Program-made: the position numbers and the translations under genes | Part shown: positions 23,983 to 34,137 of the stretch, piece by piece | How the letters are laid out: every line of letters begins with the position of its first letter | Position numbering within the stretch: position 1 is the first letter of the stretch | Source of the DNA: Thomasclavelia saccharogumia DSM 17460 | GTDB taxonomy: Bacteria > Bacillota_I > Bacilli_A > Erysipelotrichales > Coprobacillaceae | DNA length: 64,000 bases | NCBI RefSeq assembly: GCF_000686665.1 | Contig: NZ_JMLH01000004.1 | Span: 27,901 to 91,900, forward strand | Direction: 5' to 3' | Notes under the pieces: generated by a model | What the model saw: only the letters and a program-made list of their open reading frames with translations | Database searches by the model: none | What the model was told of the DNA's origin: nothing

Positions 23983-24915
23983 ATGATGAATTTATTACAT
24001 TTAAAATACGTAATTGAAGTGGCTAAAGCTGGCTCGATAAGTAAAGCTGCCAATAATCTCTATATGAATCAACCGCACTTAAGTAAAACGATCAAAGATT
24101 TAGAAGAAAATATGCAAATAATTATTTTTGAAAGAACTTCTAAAGGAGTTGTTCCAACTAAAAAAGGGGCTGAATTTATTGAACGAGCTAAAAGCATTAT
24201 TATGCAGGTTGATGAAATGGAGGCGATGTATCATAGCTATGATGATAAATCGATTCATTTAGATATATGTGTACCAAGAGCTAGTTATATTGCAAATGCA
24301 TTTACTAATTATTTATCAATGATAAATCTGAAAGATAAAAATATTAAAGTAAATTATCGTGAAACTAATTCTTTTGAAACGATCAAAGAGGTTTATGAAG
24401 GAGATGCGAATATTGGAATTATTCGTTTTTTTGAAGATGAAAAAAATTATTTTATTAATTTATTAAAGACTAAAGAGCTCGAATATGAAGAAATTCATCA
24501 GTTTAACTATCAATTGCTTGTTTCAAATGATAATCCTTTAGCTTATAAAGAAAAAATCAGTTTAAATGATTTAAATAATCAGATTGAAATTACGCACGGG
24601 GATATCTCATTACCTTCACTGCCTTTAGTGGCAGCAAATTGTAATGATAAAACAAGACAGGCTAAAAAACAGATAACTATTTATGAAAGAGGTATTCAGT
24701 TTGAACTGCTTAACCGTCTGCCTCATACATACATGTGGGTTTCACCTATTCCTCAAGAAATTTTGATTCGTTATAATTTAAAAACAAAAATTTGTCAGGA
24801 TAATAGTACTACTTGTTATGATTTCTTGATCAATCGTAAAGGATATCGAATCTCTAAGGAAGACCAGGGATTTATCAATGAGATAAAACATAGTTTTAAT
24901 AGAGATATTATTTAG
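23983..24915 (+). CDS. LysR family transcriptional regulator
   Basis: 310-residue LysR-type regulator with an N-terminal winged HTH (LKYVIEVAKAGSISKAANNL; NQPHLSKTIKDLE) and a LysR effector domain. AAGGAGAAAG lies 7 nt before the ATG pair. Divergent from the hydrogenase operon (about 190 nt apart) and upstream of the alcohol dehydrogenase, so either could be its target. It has its own terminator. Ligand unknown. Confidence 0.9.
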   Translation: MMNLLHLKYVIEVAKAGSISKAANNLYMNQPHLSKTIKDLEENMQIIIFERTSKGVVPTKKGAEFIERAKSIIMQVDEMEAMYHSYDDKSIHLDICVPRASYIANAFTNYLSMINLKDKNIKVNYRETNSFETIKEVYEGDANIGIIRFFEDEKNYFINLLKTKELEYEEIHQFNYQLLVSNDNPLAYKEKISLNDLNNQIEITHGDISLPSLPLVAANCNDKTRQAKKQITIYERGIQFELLNRLPHTYMWVSPIPQEILIRYNLKTKICQDNSTTCYDFLINRKGYRISKEDQGFINEIKHSFNRDII

Positions 24916-24922
24916 GTATACG

Positions 24923-24950
24923 AAAAAAGGAATAGGGCTATTCCTTTTTT
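24923..24950 (+). terminator. LysR gene terminator
   Basis: AAAAAAGGAATAG / CTATTCCTTTTTT stem with a 2-nt loop; A/T flanks make it potentially bidirectional. Confidence 0.85.
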
Positions 24951-24969
24951 GTCACTTCGAAGTTAAATT

Positions 24970-24984
24970 TGTAAGCGCTATAAT
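24970..24984 (+). promoter_or_regulatory. adh promoter with cre-like site
   Basis: TATAAT at 24979-24984 serves as -10; TTCGAA 17 nt upstream is a weak -35. TGTAAGCGCTATAA at 24970-24983 fits the CcpA cre consensus TGWAARCGYTWNCA at 13 of 14 positions and overlaps the -10, suggesting carbon catabolite repression. Confidence 0.5.
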
Positions 24985-25006
24985 CAAATAGTGGAGGTGC
25001 TTATTA

Positions 25007-26224
25007 ATGCAAAGATTTACATTACCTAGAGATTTATATCATGGAAAAGGTTCTTTAGAAGCATTAAAAACTTTTGAAGGTAAAAAAGCGATTGTTTGTG
25101 TAGGCGGTGGAAGTATGAAACGTAATGGTTTTCTAGATCGTGCCGTTGACTATTTAAAAGAAGCAGGGATGGAAGTTAAGTTATTCGAAGGAATTGAACC
25201 AGATCCATCAGTAGAAACAGTGATGAAAGGTGCAGCCGTAATGGAAGAATTTCAGCCTGACTGGATCGTTGCTATGGGTGGAGGTTCTCCGATCGATGCA
25301 GCTAAAGCAATGTGGATCAAATACGAATATCCAGAAATTACTTTTGAAGAAATGTGTAAAGTATTTGGGATTCCTAAATTACGTCAAAAAGCACATTTTT
25401 GTGCAATTCCTTCAACTAGTGGAACTGCTACGGAAGTAACTGCATTTTCAATCATTACAGATTACAATAAAGGGGTAAAATATCCAATTGCCGATTTTGA
25501 AATTACACCTGATGTTGCTATCGTAGATCCTGATTTAGCAGAAACGATGCCAGTTAAATTAGTAGCTCATACAGGTATGGATGCGATGACTCATGCAATT
25601 GAAGCATATGTATCTACTGCAAACTGTAACTATACTGATCCGCTTGCAATTCATGCAATTGAAATGATTCAGGCAAATTTAGTTAAATCTTATAACGGAG
25701 ATATGGCATGTCGTGATGATATGCATGATGCTCAATGTTTAGCGGGACAAGCGTTTTCTAATGCTTTATTAGGAATTGTTCATTCAATGGCACATAAGAC
25801 AGGTGCAGCTTTTGTTGATCAAGGTGGTCATATCATTCATGGGGCTGCTAATGCGATGTATTTACCTAAAGTAATTGCATTTAACGCTAAAGATGAAACA
25901 GCAAAAAAACGTTATGGTGTAATTGCCGATTATATGCATTTAGGTGGAAATAGTGATGATGAAAAAGTAGCATTATTGATTGCATATTTACGCAAGATGA
26001 ATGATGATTTAAATATTCCACATTCAATCAATCACTATGGAGCAGATGGTCTACCTGCTGAGGTAGGGTTTGTACCTGAAGATGTTTTCTTAGCTCGAGT
26101 TGAAAATATTGCCGCTCTAGCAATTGAAGATGCATGTACAGGATCAAATCCAAGAATTCCAACTCAAGAAGAGATGGTAAAATTATTAAAAGCTTGCTAT
26201 TATGATAGCGAAATTGATTTTTAA
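25007..26224 (+). CDS. Iron-containing alcohol dehydrogenase
   Basis: 405-residue group III NAD(P)H-dependent alcohol dehydrogenase that would reduce aldehydes such as acetaldehyde or butyraldehyde in fermentation. NAD-binding GGGSPIDAAKAMW, PSTSGTATEVT, and metal-binding D/H residues in TGMDAMTHAIEAY and GIVHSMAHKTGA are visible. RBS GGAGGTG lies 9 nt before the ATG. Monocistronic, with a cre-like promoter and a strong terminator. Provides an NADH sink alternative to the neighbouring hydrogenase. Confidence 0.93.
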   Translation: MQRFTLPRDLYHGKGSLEALKTFEGKKAIVCVGGGSMKRNGFLDRAVDYLKEAGMEVKLFEGIEPDPSVETVMKGAAVMEEFQPDWIVAMGGGSPIDAAKAMWIKYEYPEITFEEMCKVFGIPKLRQKAHFCAIPSTSGTATEVTAFSIITDYNKGVKYPIADFEITPDVAIVDPDLAETMPVKLVAHTGMDAMTHAIEAYVSTANCNYTDPLAIHAIEMIQANLVKSYNGDMACRDDMHDAQCLAGQAFSNALLGIVHSMAHKTGAAFVDQGGHIIHGAANAMYLPKVIAFNAKDETAKKRYGVIADYMHLGGNSDDEKVALLIAYLRKMNDDLNIPHSINHYGADGLPAEVGFVPEDVFLARVENIAALAIEDACTGSNPRIPTQEEMVKLLKACYYDSEIDF

Positions 26225-26236
26225 ATTTTAAAAACT

Positions 26237-26269
26237 AGACAAGGAGGCAAGGGACCTTGTCTTTTTTTT
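26237..26269 (+). terminator. adh terminator
   Basis: AGACAAGG / CCTTGTCT stem with a 10-nt loop and a T8 tail. Confidence 0.9.
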
Positions 26270-26307
26270 ATCTTATGTTAAAATGCTTTTGATAGGGAGG
26301 TAAGGAA

Positions 26308-26835
26308 ATGAGTTTATATATCACAAGACATGGGGAAACTGATTATAATGTTAAAAATTTAGTTTGCGGTATCAGTGATGCTAGATTGACTGAAAAAGGA
26401 ATTGAACAAGCTAAAAAGCTAGCGGTGTCGTTACAGTCAGTAAATTATCGCTATCTCTACGTTTCACCGTTACAAAGGGCAGTTGACACAGCAAATTTAG
26501 CTAATGTTCGACAATTAGAAATGATCGTTGAACCGCGTATCATTGAAATTAATTTTGGAAAATATGAAGGAATACATCGTAAAGATGAAGGTTTTTTAAA
26601 TAATAAACATAATTTAGCGTTTCGTTATCCAGGTGGTGAATCATTTATTGAATTGTGTAAACGAGTCTATGAATTTCTTGATGAAATAAAAAATCAGGCA
26701 GTTGATAATGATGTTTTATTAGTTTGTCATGGTGCAGTTTGTCGGGCTGTTCATAGTTATTTTAATGATATGACCAATGATGATATTTTTAATTATCAAA
26801 CTGATAATTGTGAATTATTGAAGTATGATTATTAA
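26308..26835 (+). CDS. Histidine phosphatase family protein
   Basis: 175-residue phosphoglycerate-mutase-like phosphatase. The phospho-accepting RHGET motif is at residues 6-10, followed by SPLQRAVDTA, the catalytic Glu in EINFGKYEG and the distal His in VCHGAVCR. Length suits small broad phosphatases (CobC/GpmB-like). AGGGAGG lies 7 nt upstream. Substrate not deducible; no cobalamin or glycolytic neighbours. Confidence 0.88.
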   Translation: MSLYITRHGETDYNVKNLVCGISDARLTEKGIEQAKKLAVSLQSVNYRYLYVSPLQRAVDTANLANVRQLEMIVEPRIIEINFGKYEGIHRKDEGFLNNKHNLAFRYPGGESFIELCKRVYEFLDEIKNQAVDNDVLLVCHGAVCRAVHSYFNDMTNDDIFNYQTDNCELLKYDY

Positions 26836-26887
26836 TTGAATATTTTGAAATATGATTAGAAAGAATTTGTTGAAGAATAGAAATAAG

Positions 26888-26922
26888 GAAGTGTTGGATA
26901 ATAAATCAACGCTTCTTTTTTT
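26888..26922 (+). terminator. Histidine phosphatase terminator
   Basis: GAAGTGTTG / CAACGCTTC stem (one G-T pair) with T7. Confidence 0.8.
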
Positions 26923-26937
26923 ATCGTAAATATAAAA

Positions 26938-26979
26938 AAATCTGTTACAAGATACGTGAAATCTGTTACAAGATACGTG
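26938..26979. repeat. Two perfect tandem copies of a 21-bp unit
   Basis: AAATCTGTTACAAGATACGTG occurs twice head to tail, about 330 bp upstream of the lyase gene. The surrounding 26930-27312 leader holds further TTGTAA/TTACAA motifs (27035-27065) and no ORF I trust. Possibly regulator binding sites. Confidence 0.85.
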
Positions 26980-27312
26980 TTTTATCATGATGGCTAAAAG
27001 TTAAAAAATGTTGTTATTAACGATAAAAACTTGTTGTAATTTTTGTAAAAAAAAGTTACAAATATTCTAACTTTATAGTAAAAAAGAGGTTATGATAAAA
27101 TATTTTATATAAATAGTTTTGAAAGGAGGATAGGTCTAAAAGGATAAGATTTATTATTGTTACTATGTTTAAATAATGAGCTATTAAATAAATTTGTAAA
27201 TGAAAAAAGTTAAACGTAGTAATATTGGATGATTAAAAAATTAAGGATTTATTGTGGGAATGGGATGTTAATAAATAATATGGTATTAAAAAAGAAGGGA
27301 AGTGGAGAAATA

Positions 27313-30300
27313 ATGCAGCACATTAAAAAAATATTTATTATGATCGTTAGTGCTTTTTTATTAATGACATCGATTACGAGCGGTATTGTAACGATTAAAG
27401 CACAAGATGATGTTGATCAATATGCGCTTATGCGTGAAAAATTTCACGATATGGCGGTTGGCGGCAGCTATGATATTAATGATCCAGATGTAAAACCGAT
27501 GTTACAGTCTATTAATGATACAGCACAGTTGTATTGGGATAATATGAATAAAAATCCTATCTCTAATGCAATAAAAGGAAATTATATGAATGCTGAGGAT
27601 ACGGCTTTGGATCCTAATTTAGATCCATCGAATGATTATATTTTTCCTGAGTATCCGCTAGGTAAACGCCGTAGTGGCAGCAATGCGTATATTAATGCAA
27701 ATTCAATTCAATTTACATATCAATATCTTAGAGCTATGGCTTTAGCATATGAGACCAAAGGCTGTGCATTATATAAAAATGAAGATATGTTTGAAAGCAT
27801 TAAAATGGCATTAGAATTCATGAATGAATATCATTATAATCAAGAATTCAAACAAGGCAGTAAAACAGTCCCTTATGGTAACTGGTTTTCTTGGCGTTTA
27901 GGAGCTCCGGTTTATTTAGGAGAAACATTACTTCTTTTATATGATGATTTGGATAAAGAGACGATTGATAAATACGCTGCAACAATGGCGGAATTTGTTA
28001 ACTGGACATCTTTTACAGGAGCAAATTCAACATGGAATGAACGTGTGAGTATGTATACTGGTTTATTAACAGAAGATTCATCATATATGAGTCATATTCA
28101 ATCAGTAATGCCAACGGTATTAAAATATACAGAGCAGGGTGATGGATCTTTCCCTGACGGTTACTATGAAGATGGAACATTTATTCAGCATACAACTTTT
28201 CCTTATAATGGTGGATATGGATTGATGTGTCTAACAGATACAGCATATTTAATATACATGCTTTCAGGAACAGATTGGGATCTAGGAGAAGATAGTGCGA
28301 ATATTGTATATGACTGGGTCTTAGATTCATATGAACCAATGGTTTATAATGGTTTAAGTATGGATGCTTTTCGTGGTAGAGAAATTACAAGAACTGATAC
28401 TACGCAGCCTCGTGGGGCATTGATCATTGCAAATGCGATGTTAATGTTATGTCAAAATGCGCCAGAAAATATTCAAAATCAATTTAAAGGCTGTATCAAA
28501 CAGTGGTTTGGCAATGAATTTATGATTGAACAAATGAATGCTAGTGCTGATACCCCTTGGTATAAATTCCCATTAGATACAGTAGTTAAAGTAAATAACA
28601 TTTTAGATGATAATAATATCATACCAATAAGTTTTGATGGAACGACTTATCAAATGAATAATGGTGCTCGGACGATCCATTGGTCAAAAGAGGGCTGGGC
28701 TTATACGATTGCCATGGCTTCACCAACTATTAAAACTTATGAAGGTGGCGATTCTAATAATAAAGGATGGTATATTGGAAATGGTGCTACTTACTTATAT
28801 ACAAATGATCTAGAACGGAGTGAAGGAGTCGAAAAGGCAACCAAAGACTGGTATCGCATTCCTGGAGCAACTTCAGTATATGGCAGAAATCAAGGATCAC
28901 AATATAATCTCAATGCCTTTGCTGGTGGTGTAAGTGATGGTGTATATGGTGTATCAGGAATGGATCTAGCTATGACAACGCATAATTTAAAAGCTAAAAA
29001 GTCATGGTTTATGTTTGATGATGAAGTTGTTGCTTTAGGAAGCAATATTAGTGGACAATATGATGTAGAAACAACACTTGAAAATTATAAAATTGATGAT
29101 AACAATAGAACATATTATGTAGATGGTAATGAGCAGACAATGAGCATGGATGGTATAGAAACTGCTTATAGTAATGTAAAAACATTTAATATGCAAGGGA
29201 ATGTTGAAGATTCTGAAATCGGATTTTATTTCCCTAATAGTTTAGACATCAATGTAAAAAGTGAAACTAGATCAGGAACATGGTCATCTTTAGGAGAATA
29301 TAATCGCGATACGACGACATATAATGCCGATTATTTTACTGTTTGGACAGATCATAGTGAAAATGGAAATGGCGCTGCTGATGGATCATATGCATATGTA
29401 TTATTACCAGGAAAGTCAGTCAGTGAAACAGCTGCATATGCTTCAAATAGTGATATTGAAATTATTCGTCAAGATGATAAAGTGCATGCAGTATATGAAA
29501 AGAGTTTAGGAACATTAGGTGTTAATTTTTGGCAGGATGGATATAATTCAGTTGATTTAGGTGATGTTAAAAATTATGTAACAAGTGATAGTGCGGCCTC
29601 AGTTATGATCAATGATACTGATAATGGTTTGAATGTTTCTGTTACCGATACGACTCAACAAAATAGTGATTATATAACTTTAGAAATTAATCGTGAGGTA
29701 CAGGGAGTAGTTAGTGCTGATGAAGGCATTGAAGTTATCCAAATGGCACCAACGACGATTATTAAAGTTAATGTTAAAAATGCAGATGGTAAATGTTTCC
29801 AGGTTGCCTTTTCACATGATGATGTGGATTTAAAACCGACTTCGATTACTGATGTTTATATGGATGATGATGCTTTAGTAGTAGCTGTAAATCGTGAAAT
29901 AAATGCTAAAAGCTATTTGATTCACTATGGTAATGAAAGTGGTAAATATCCAAATGTTTTAGAAACTGATGATTTAACAACACGGATCTATGGATTAACA
30001 CCAGGTGCTACTTATTATTTGAATGTTCAAGCTAAAAATGGTGAAAATATTAGTGAATTCGGAAGCGAAGTTTCTTTTACGACAACTGCTACAACTTCAT
30101 TTTTTGATGAATTTGAAACAATGGATAAGATGTTGAGTCATACATCAAATTGGGATTTTGATTCGGCAAATGCGGGACAAAATGGGCAGGCAAATAATTT
30201 TGAAAGTGATACTACTCGAATCAAACGTATTGGTTCAGATAGAAATAGTGTTGAGTCGATCGTTTATATGCTGCCAGGACTTCAAGATTTTACTTTAGAA

Positions 30301-33300
30301 GTATATGGTTATGATAATTCGATCGGAACGATCAACATGTATACATCACAGGATGGTAATACGTGGCAAGAACAAGCTTATCGTACTTCGCCAGCTGTCA
30401 ATACTAAAAATGGCTGGTTTAAACAAAATTTATCGACACCAGAGAGTGGAATTAATGAAGATGCTAATTATCTTAAAATTGAGGTTTGTAATCATCCAAC
30501 TAAAGTATGGGCACCACAATTTACTAGGTTTGATGCTACGATGAAAAATGCTAGTGATCTTAAACTATTAAAAGATTCAATGCAAAATGACAGTAAAATA
30601 TATTTAACTAGTGATGTTGATTTTACAACTTATTTAGATGACGATGTAGTAAAGGCTATCAGTGATGATGCTGAATTGTTATATAGTTATACAAATATTA
30701 AAGATGGGACGATCACAGCTTACGTTAAGGACGGTGGCAATGTTGATATTTCGATATCAAATAATGGTATCGATTATACCTCATTAACTGTTGCAAAAGA
30801 GGCAGTAGATACTAATGATGGTTATACAAAAATAAATATTACTATTCCAGAATTAGCAGAAAATATTGATTATTTAAAAATAACAGCATCAAAAGATAGT
30901 ATGATTTCAGATGTTACTTTGAGTTATGTGCCTGAAAATGCTGATGTCCAGCAAATTCGATTCGTTGATAAAAGTATCGATGGAGTTATTGATTATGATG
31001 TAGTTCCAGCAGTTAAAACAGCACCAATGAATGCCCAAAGTACGCTTATTTATAATTCAAATAATGATAGTGTTGTTACATTTAAAAATGGTACATTACA
31101 GTTTATGAAACAAGGTAGTGCTACAGTTGAGCTGCAAGTCAAGGGAACTGATGTATCAGCTGTTTTACCAGTTACAGTATATAAAGATATGGCTTTAAAA
31201 AAGGCAGTAACAGCAAGTTCTTCAACAGCTGGTTATGCAGTTACTAATGCTGTTGATGGTGATATGGATATTACAAGATGGCAATCTAATTCGCAAGGGA
31301 AAGAATGGATCCAGGTAGATTTAAAAAAAGAAACATCTTTTGATGCAATTGATCTTAAATGGTATGCAAATGGTGAAAGTTATGATATTTTGGTTTCTAA
31401 TGATGGAACAAATTGGAAAAATATTAAATCAGAAACAGAAGCTAAATATGGTCAGTACGTTCGTTATGATTTTGATGAATCAGAAACAGCACGTTATGTA
31501 AAGATTCAAGGTGTAAGCGAATCACAATATTCATTATTTGCTTTTAGAGTTCTACAAAGAACTGGAAGTGAAAATGATGTTGAATTAGAACCATGGAATC
31601 TAGCGCTTAATAAACCGGCCTATAGTAGCGGTTTACATCCAAGCGATGGAACTGGAAAAGCTGAAAAATATGCTGTAGATGGAAGTACTGCAACCCGCTG
31701 GGCTTCAAGAAGAACAAATGATGAATGGTTTTATGTAGATTTAGAATCAGATTGTATTATTCAAGCAGTCAATATATTATGGGAAGTTGCTTCAGCAAAA
31801 GAGTTTAAATTACAAATATCTGAGGATGGTGAAACTTGGATCGACATGGCCCATATTAGCAATAATAGTGTGCAAAATGATTGGACAAAACATGTATTTT
31901 CTCAAGATTATGTTGGTAGATATGTCCGGATGCAGGGGATTTTAGCTAATACCGGATATGGATATTCTATTTATGAATTCCAGGTAATGGGAACAACAGT
32001 TGATGATCCTAGTGTTCAAGATATCAATAATATCTCATTTGTAGATAATAAAATGAGCATGTTGAAGGGACAAACAACGACCCTTGTAATTACAACTGAT
32101 CCTGAAAATGTAACGGCTTCTAGTATTGCTTGGGAATCATCAGATCCAAGCTTAGTATCTGTCAACAATAATGGTAAGATTACGATCAAAGGTGAATCAG
32201 GAAAGGCAATAATAACGGCATATTCGATTAAAGATCCGACTGTTAAAGCTGAATGTACGATCAATATTACACCTAGTGCCGGAAAAGTAATTAAAGTTGA
32301 AGGTTTATCTTTATTGAATACGGTCAATACATTATTTTTAGGAGATATTCATCAATTAAGTGCAAATATTACGCCAGAAAATGCAACACATCAATATATT
32401 ATCTGGTCAAGCAGTGATGAATCAGTTATTAAAATAGATGCTGATGGAAAATTAAGTGCTGTTGGAATGGGAATAGCTACAATTAGTGCTAAGACAACAG
32501 CAGGAGTAAATGTTGAAATAACGATTACAGTTAAAGAAGCTCAAGTTGATAAAGATTCATTACAAGAAATTTATGATAAAAATAAAGATAAAGTAAGTGA
32601 AACTTATACTCCTGCAAGCTGGCAAGGATTCAGTGAAGCAATGGAACAGGCAAAAAATGTTTTAGAAAACGAAAGTGTTAGTCAAGAAGAAGTTGATCAA
32701 GTTTTAGCTGATTTGATGACTGCTGTTGAAGAATTGGTGAAAAAAGCTGATAAACGCGGATTAGAAATAGCTGTTGAAGCAGCTGATGAAATTACAGATA
32801 AAGATTTAGAAGCAGTAGTTCCTGCTGTAGTAAATGAATTTAAAGCAGCTTTACAAGAAGCTAAAGCAATCTTAGAAGATGAAAATGTTAGTCAAGAAAC
32901 AGTAAGTGCATCATTTGATCGCTTAGCAACAGCAATTCAAATGTTGGATTTTATTAAAGGCGATAAAGCATTATTAGAGATTTTAGTAGTTGAGGCAGCT
33001 AAATTAGATAGTAGTGATTATACTGATGAATCATGGGCTGTTGTAGCTGATGCGCTAGCTAAAGCTAATGAAGTACTTGCTGATGAAAATGCATTGCAAG
33101 ATGAAGTAGATGCAGCAAAAAATGCTTTACAAAATGCTATAACAAGATTAGTGGAAAAAGTAGATAAGACATTATTAGAAGCTTTCTACAATAAAGTAAA
33201 AGATAGTGAAGAAAGTAAATATTTAGCATCATCATGGTCAGGATTCAAAGAAGCTTTAAATAGTGCTAAAAATGTATTAGAAAATGATGAAGCAACTCAA

Positions 33301-33678
33301 GAACAAGTGGATGCTGCATATAATGTGCTAGTTAAAGCCTATTTAGATTTAAGACTAAAACCAAATAAAGATTTATTACAAGAACTAATTGATCAAGCAA
33401 AACGATTAAATCGAGCAAATTATAGTTTAGCTAGTTATAAGGTGATGTTAGAAGCATTATCAGATGCTCAAGCAATATACGCTAATGAAGAAGCAACAGA
33501 AGCTGAGGTAATAGCAGTTCAAAACGATCTAGCAAAAGCAATCGACAGTTTAATAGAACAAAGTAATGAAGATACATTAAGTATTAAAACTGGTGATAAT
33601 AGTTTTGTATATGGTTCATTAGGATCAATGATGCTAATGGCAGTGGCGATTGTTTTATTGAAAAAAAGAGAATCTTAG
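27313..33678 (+). CDS. Secreted, wall-anchored family 8 polysaccharide lyase (hyaluronate/chondroitin lyase type)
   Basis: 2121 residues from the ATG at 27313 (GGAG 7-8 nt upstream; signal peptide MQHIKKIFIMIVSAFLL onward). An upstream frame opening at 27229 adds 28 residues with no signal character and is rejected. PL8 alpha/alpha-toroid: likely catalytic Asn238 (FTGANS), His293 (DGTFIQH), Tyr302 (NGGYG) and Arg in AFRGREITR. Then beta-sandwich domains, FN3 (~842-925), two F5/8C (CBM32-like) domains (~1291-1415, ~1431-1560), two Big_2 Ig-like domains (~1569-1740), five FIVAR repeats (~1746-2086), and IKTGDN with a hydrophobic tail. It probably cleaves hyaluronan or chondroitin sulfate by beta-elimination; the exact substrate is unknown. 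Confidence 0.92.
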   Translation: MQHIKKIFIMIVSAFLLMTSITSGIVTIKAQDDVDQYALMREKFHDMAVGGSYDINDPDVKPMLQSINDTAQLYWDNMNKNPISNAIKGNYMNAEDTALDPNLDPSNDYIFPEYPLGKRRSGSNAYINANSIQFTYQYLRAMALAYETKGCALYKNEDMFESIKMALEFMNEYHYNQEFKQGSKTVPYGNWFSWRLGAPVYLGETLLLLYDDLDKETIDKYAATMAEFVNWTSFTGANSTWNERVSMYTGLLTEDSSYMSHIQSVMPTVLKYTEQGDGSFPDGYYEDGTFIQHTTFPYNGGYGLMCLTDTAYLIYMLSGTDWDLGEDSANIVYDWVLDSYEPMVYNGLSMDAFRGREITRTDTTQPRGALIIANAMLMLCQNAPENIQNQFKGCIKQWFGNEFMIEQMNASADTPWYKFPLDTVVKVNNILDDNNIIPISFDGTTYQMNNGARTIHWSKEGWAYTIAMASPTIKTYEGGDSNNKGWYIGNGATYLYTNDLERSEGVEKATKDWYRIPGATSVYGRNQGSQYNLNAFAGGVSDGVYGVSGMDLAMTTHNLKAKKSWFMFDDEVVALGSNISGQYDVETTLENYKIDDNNRTYYVDGNEQTMSMDGIETAYSNVKTFNMQGNVEDSEIGFYFPNSLDINVKSETRSGTWSSLGEYNRDTTTYNADYFTVWTDHSENGNGAADGSYAYVLLPGKSVSETAAYASNSDIEIIRQDDKVHAVYEKSLGTLGVNFWQDGYNSVDLGDVKNYVTSDSAASVMINDTDNGLNVSVTDTTQQNSDYITLEINREVQGVVSADEGIEVIQMAPTTIIKVNVKNADGKCFQVAFSHDDVDLKPTSITDVYMDDDALVVAVNREINAKSYLIHYGNESGKYPNVLETDDLTTRIYGLTPGATYYLNVQAKNGENISEFGSEVSFTTTATTSFFDEFETMDKMLSHTSNWDFDSANAGQNGQANNFESDTTRIKRIGSDRNSVESIVYMLPGLQDFTLEVYGYDNSIGTINMYTSQDGNTWQEQAYRTSPAVNTKNGWFKQNLSTPESGINEDANYLKIEVCNHPTKVWAPQFTRFDATMKNASDLKLLKDSMQNDSKIYLTSDVDFTTYLDDDVVKAISDDAELLYSYTNIKDGTITAYVKDGGNVDISISNNGIDYTSLTVAKEAVDTNDGYTKINITIPELAENIDYLKITASKDSMISDVTLSYVPENADVQQIRFVDKSIDGVIDYDVVPAVKTAPMNAQSTLIYNSNNDSVVTFKNGTLQFMKQGSATVELQVKGTDVSAVLPVTVYKDMALKKAVTASSSTAGYAVTNAVDGDMDITRWQSNSQGKEWIQVDLKKETSFDAIDLKWYANGESYDILVSNDGTNWKNIKSETEAKYGQYVRYDFDESETARYVKIQGVSESQYSLFAFRVLQRTGSENDVELEPWNLALNKPAYSSGLHPSDGTGKAEKYAVDGSTATRWASRRTNDEWFYVDLESDCIIQAVNILWEVASAKEFKLQISEDGETWIDMAHISNNSVQNDWTKHVFSQDYVGRYVRMQGILANTGYGYSIYEFQVMGTTVDDPSVQDINNISFVDNKMSMLKGQTTTLVITTDPENVTASSIAWESSDPSLVSVNNNGKITIKGESGKAIITAYSIKDPTVKAECTINITPSAGKVIKVEGLSLLNTVNTLFLGDIHQLSANITPENATHQYIIWSSSDESVIKIDADGKLSAVGMGIATISAKTTAGVNVEITITVKEAQVDKDSLQEIYDKNKDKVSETYTPASWQGFSEAMEQAKNVLENESVSQEEVDQVLADLMTAVEELVKKADKRGLEIAVEAADEITDKDLEAVVPAVVNEFKAALQEAKAILEDENVSQETVSASFDRLATAIQMLDFIKGDKALLEILVVEAAKLDSSDYTDESWAVVADALAKANEVLADENALQDEVDAAKNALQNAITRLVEKVDKTLLEAFYNKVKDSEESKYLASSWSGFKEALNSAKNVLENDEATQEQVDAAYNVLVKAYLDLRLKPNKDLLQELIDQAKRLNRANYSLASYKVMLEALSDAQAIYANEEATEAEVIAVQNDLAKAIDSLIEQSNEDTLSIKTGDNSFVYGSLGSMMLMAVAIVLLKKRES

Positions 33679-33693
33679 ATCAAAAATATAAAT

Positions 33694-33731
33694 AAGGAAG
33701 TTTTAAGAATAAGCTTAATTCTTCCTTTTTT
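33694..33731 (+). terminator. Lyase gene terminator
   Basis: AAGGAAG ... CTTCC with an inner AAGAAT/ATTCTT pairing and T6, 15 nt after the stop codon. The following ~215 nt to the thi promoter hold no gene. Confidence 0.75.
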
Positions 33732-33948
33732 GTTATTTTAAAGTGCTAAAGAAACAATGTTATAGTAGAAAGATTATTAAGTTTTAGTTTGTTTAATAAA
33801 GTCTAAGATTTATAATTTTATTAATCAGATAACCATAGAAATATTAAGAGATAGATATAATGGAACTAAAGAATCATGAATAGCTATAATTAAAACTATA
33901 ATAAAAAAATTTCATAATTTGTTTTAAAGATACAGAAATAGCATATTT

Positions 33949-33977
33949 TTGACATTTATAAATAGAAGACTTATAAT
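33949..33977 (+). promoter_or_regulatory. Promoter of the thi operon
   Basis: TTGACA (33949-33954), 17-nt spacer, TATAAT (33972-33977); both boxes match the sigma-A consensus. The transcript would begin just before the TPP aptamer. Confidence 0.85.
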
Positions 33978-33992
33978 AAAATTAAATAAATA

Positions 33993-34070
33993 AACGGGGA
34001 GCATTTGCTGAGAGTAAGCTTTAGACTTAGACCCATAACCTGATTTGGATAATGCCAACGTAGGGAAACA
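33993..34070 (+). promoter_or_regulatory. TPP riboswitch (THI element)
   Basis: Conserved segments in order: ACGGGGAGC, GCTGAGAG, GACCCATAACCTGATTTGG and ATAATGCCAACGTAGGGA. Expected to shut off thiCMED when thiamine pyrophosphate is plentiful. Confidence 0.97.
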
Positions 34071-34087
34071 GTAATTTTGATTGTTTG

Positions 34088-34119
34088 CAGAAGGTTCTTT
34101 CAGGTGCCTCTGTTTTTTT
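34088..34119 (+). terminator. Riboswitch-controlled terminator
   Basis: CAGAAGG / CC-TCTG hairpin followed by T7, between the aptamer and the thiC RBS; suggests control by transcription termination. Confidence 0.75.
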
Positions 34120-34137
34120 ATTAAAGGAGGACGGAAA

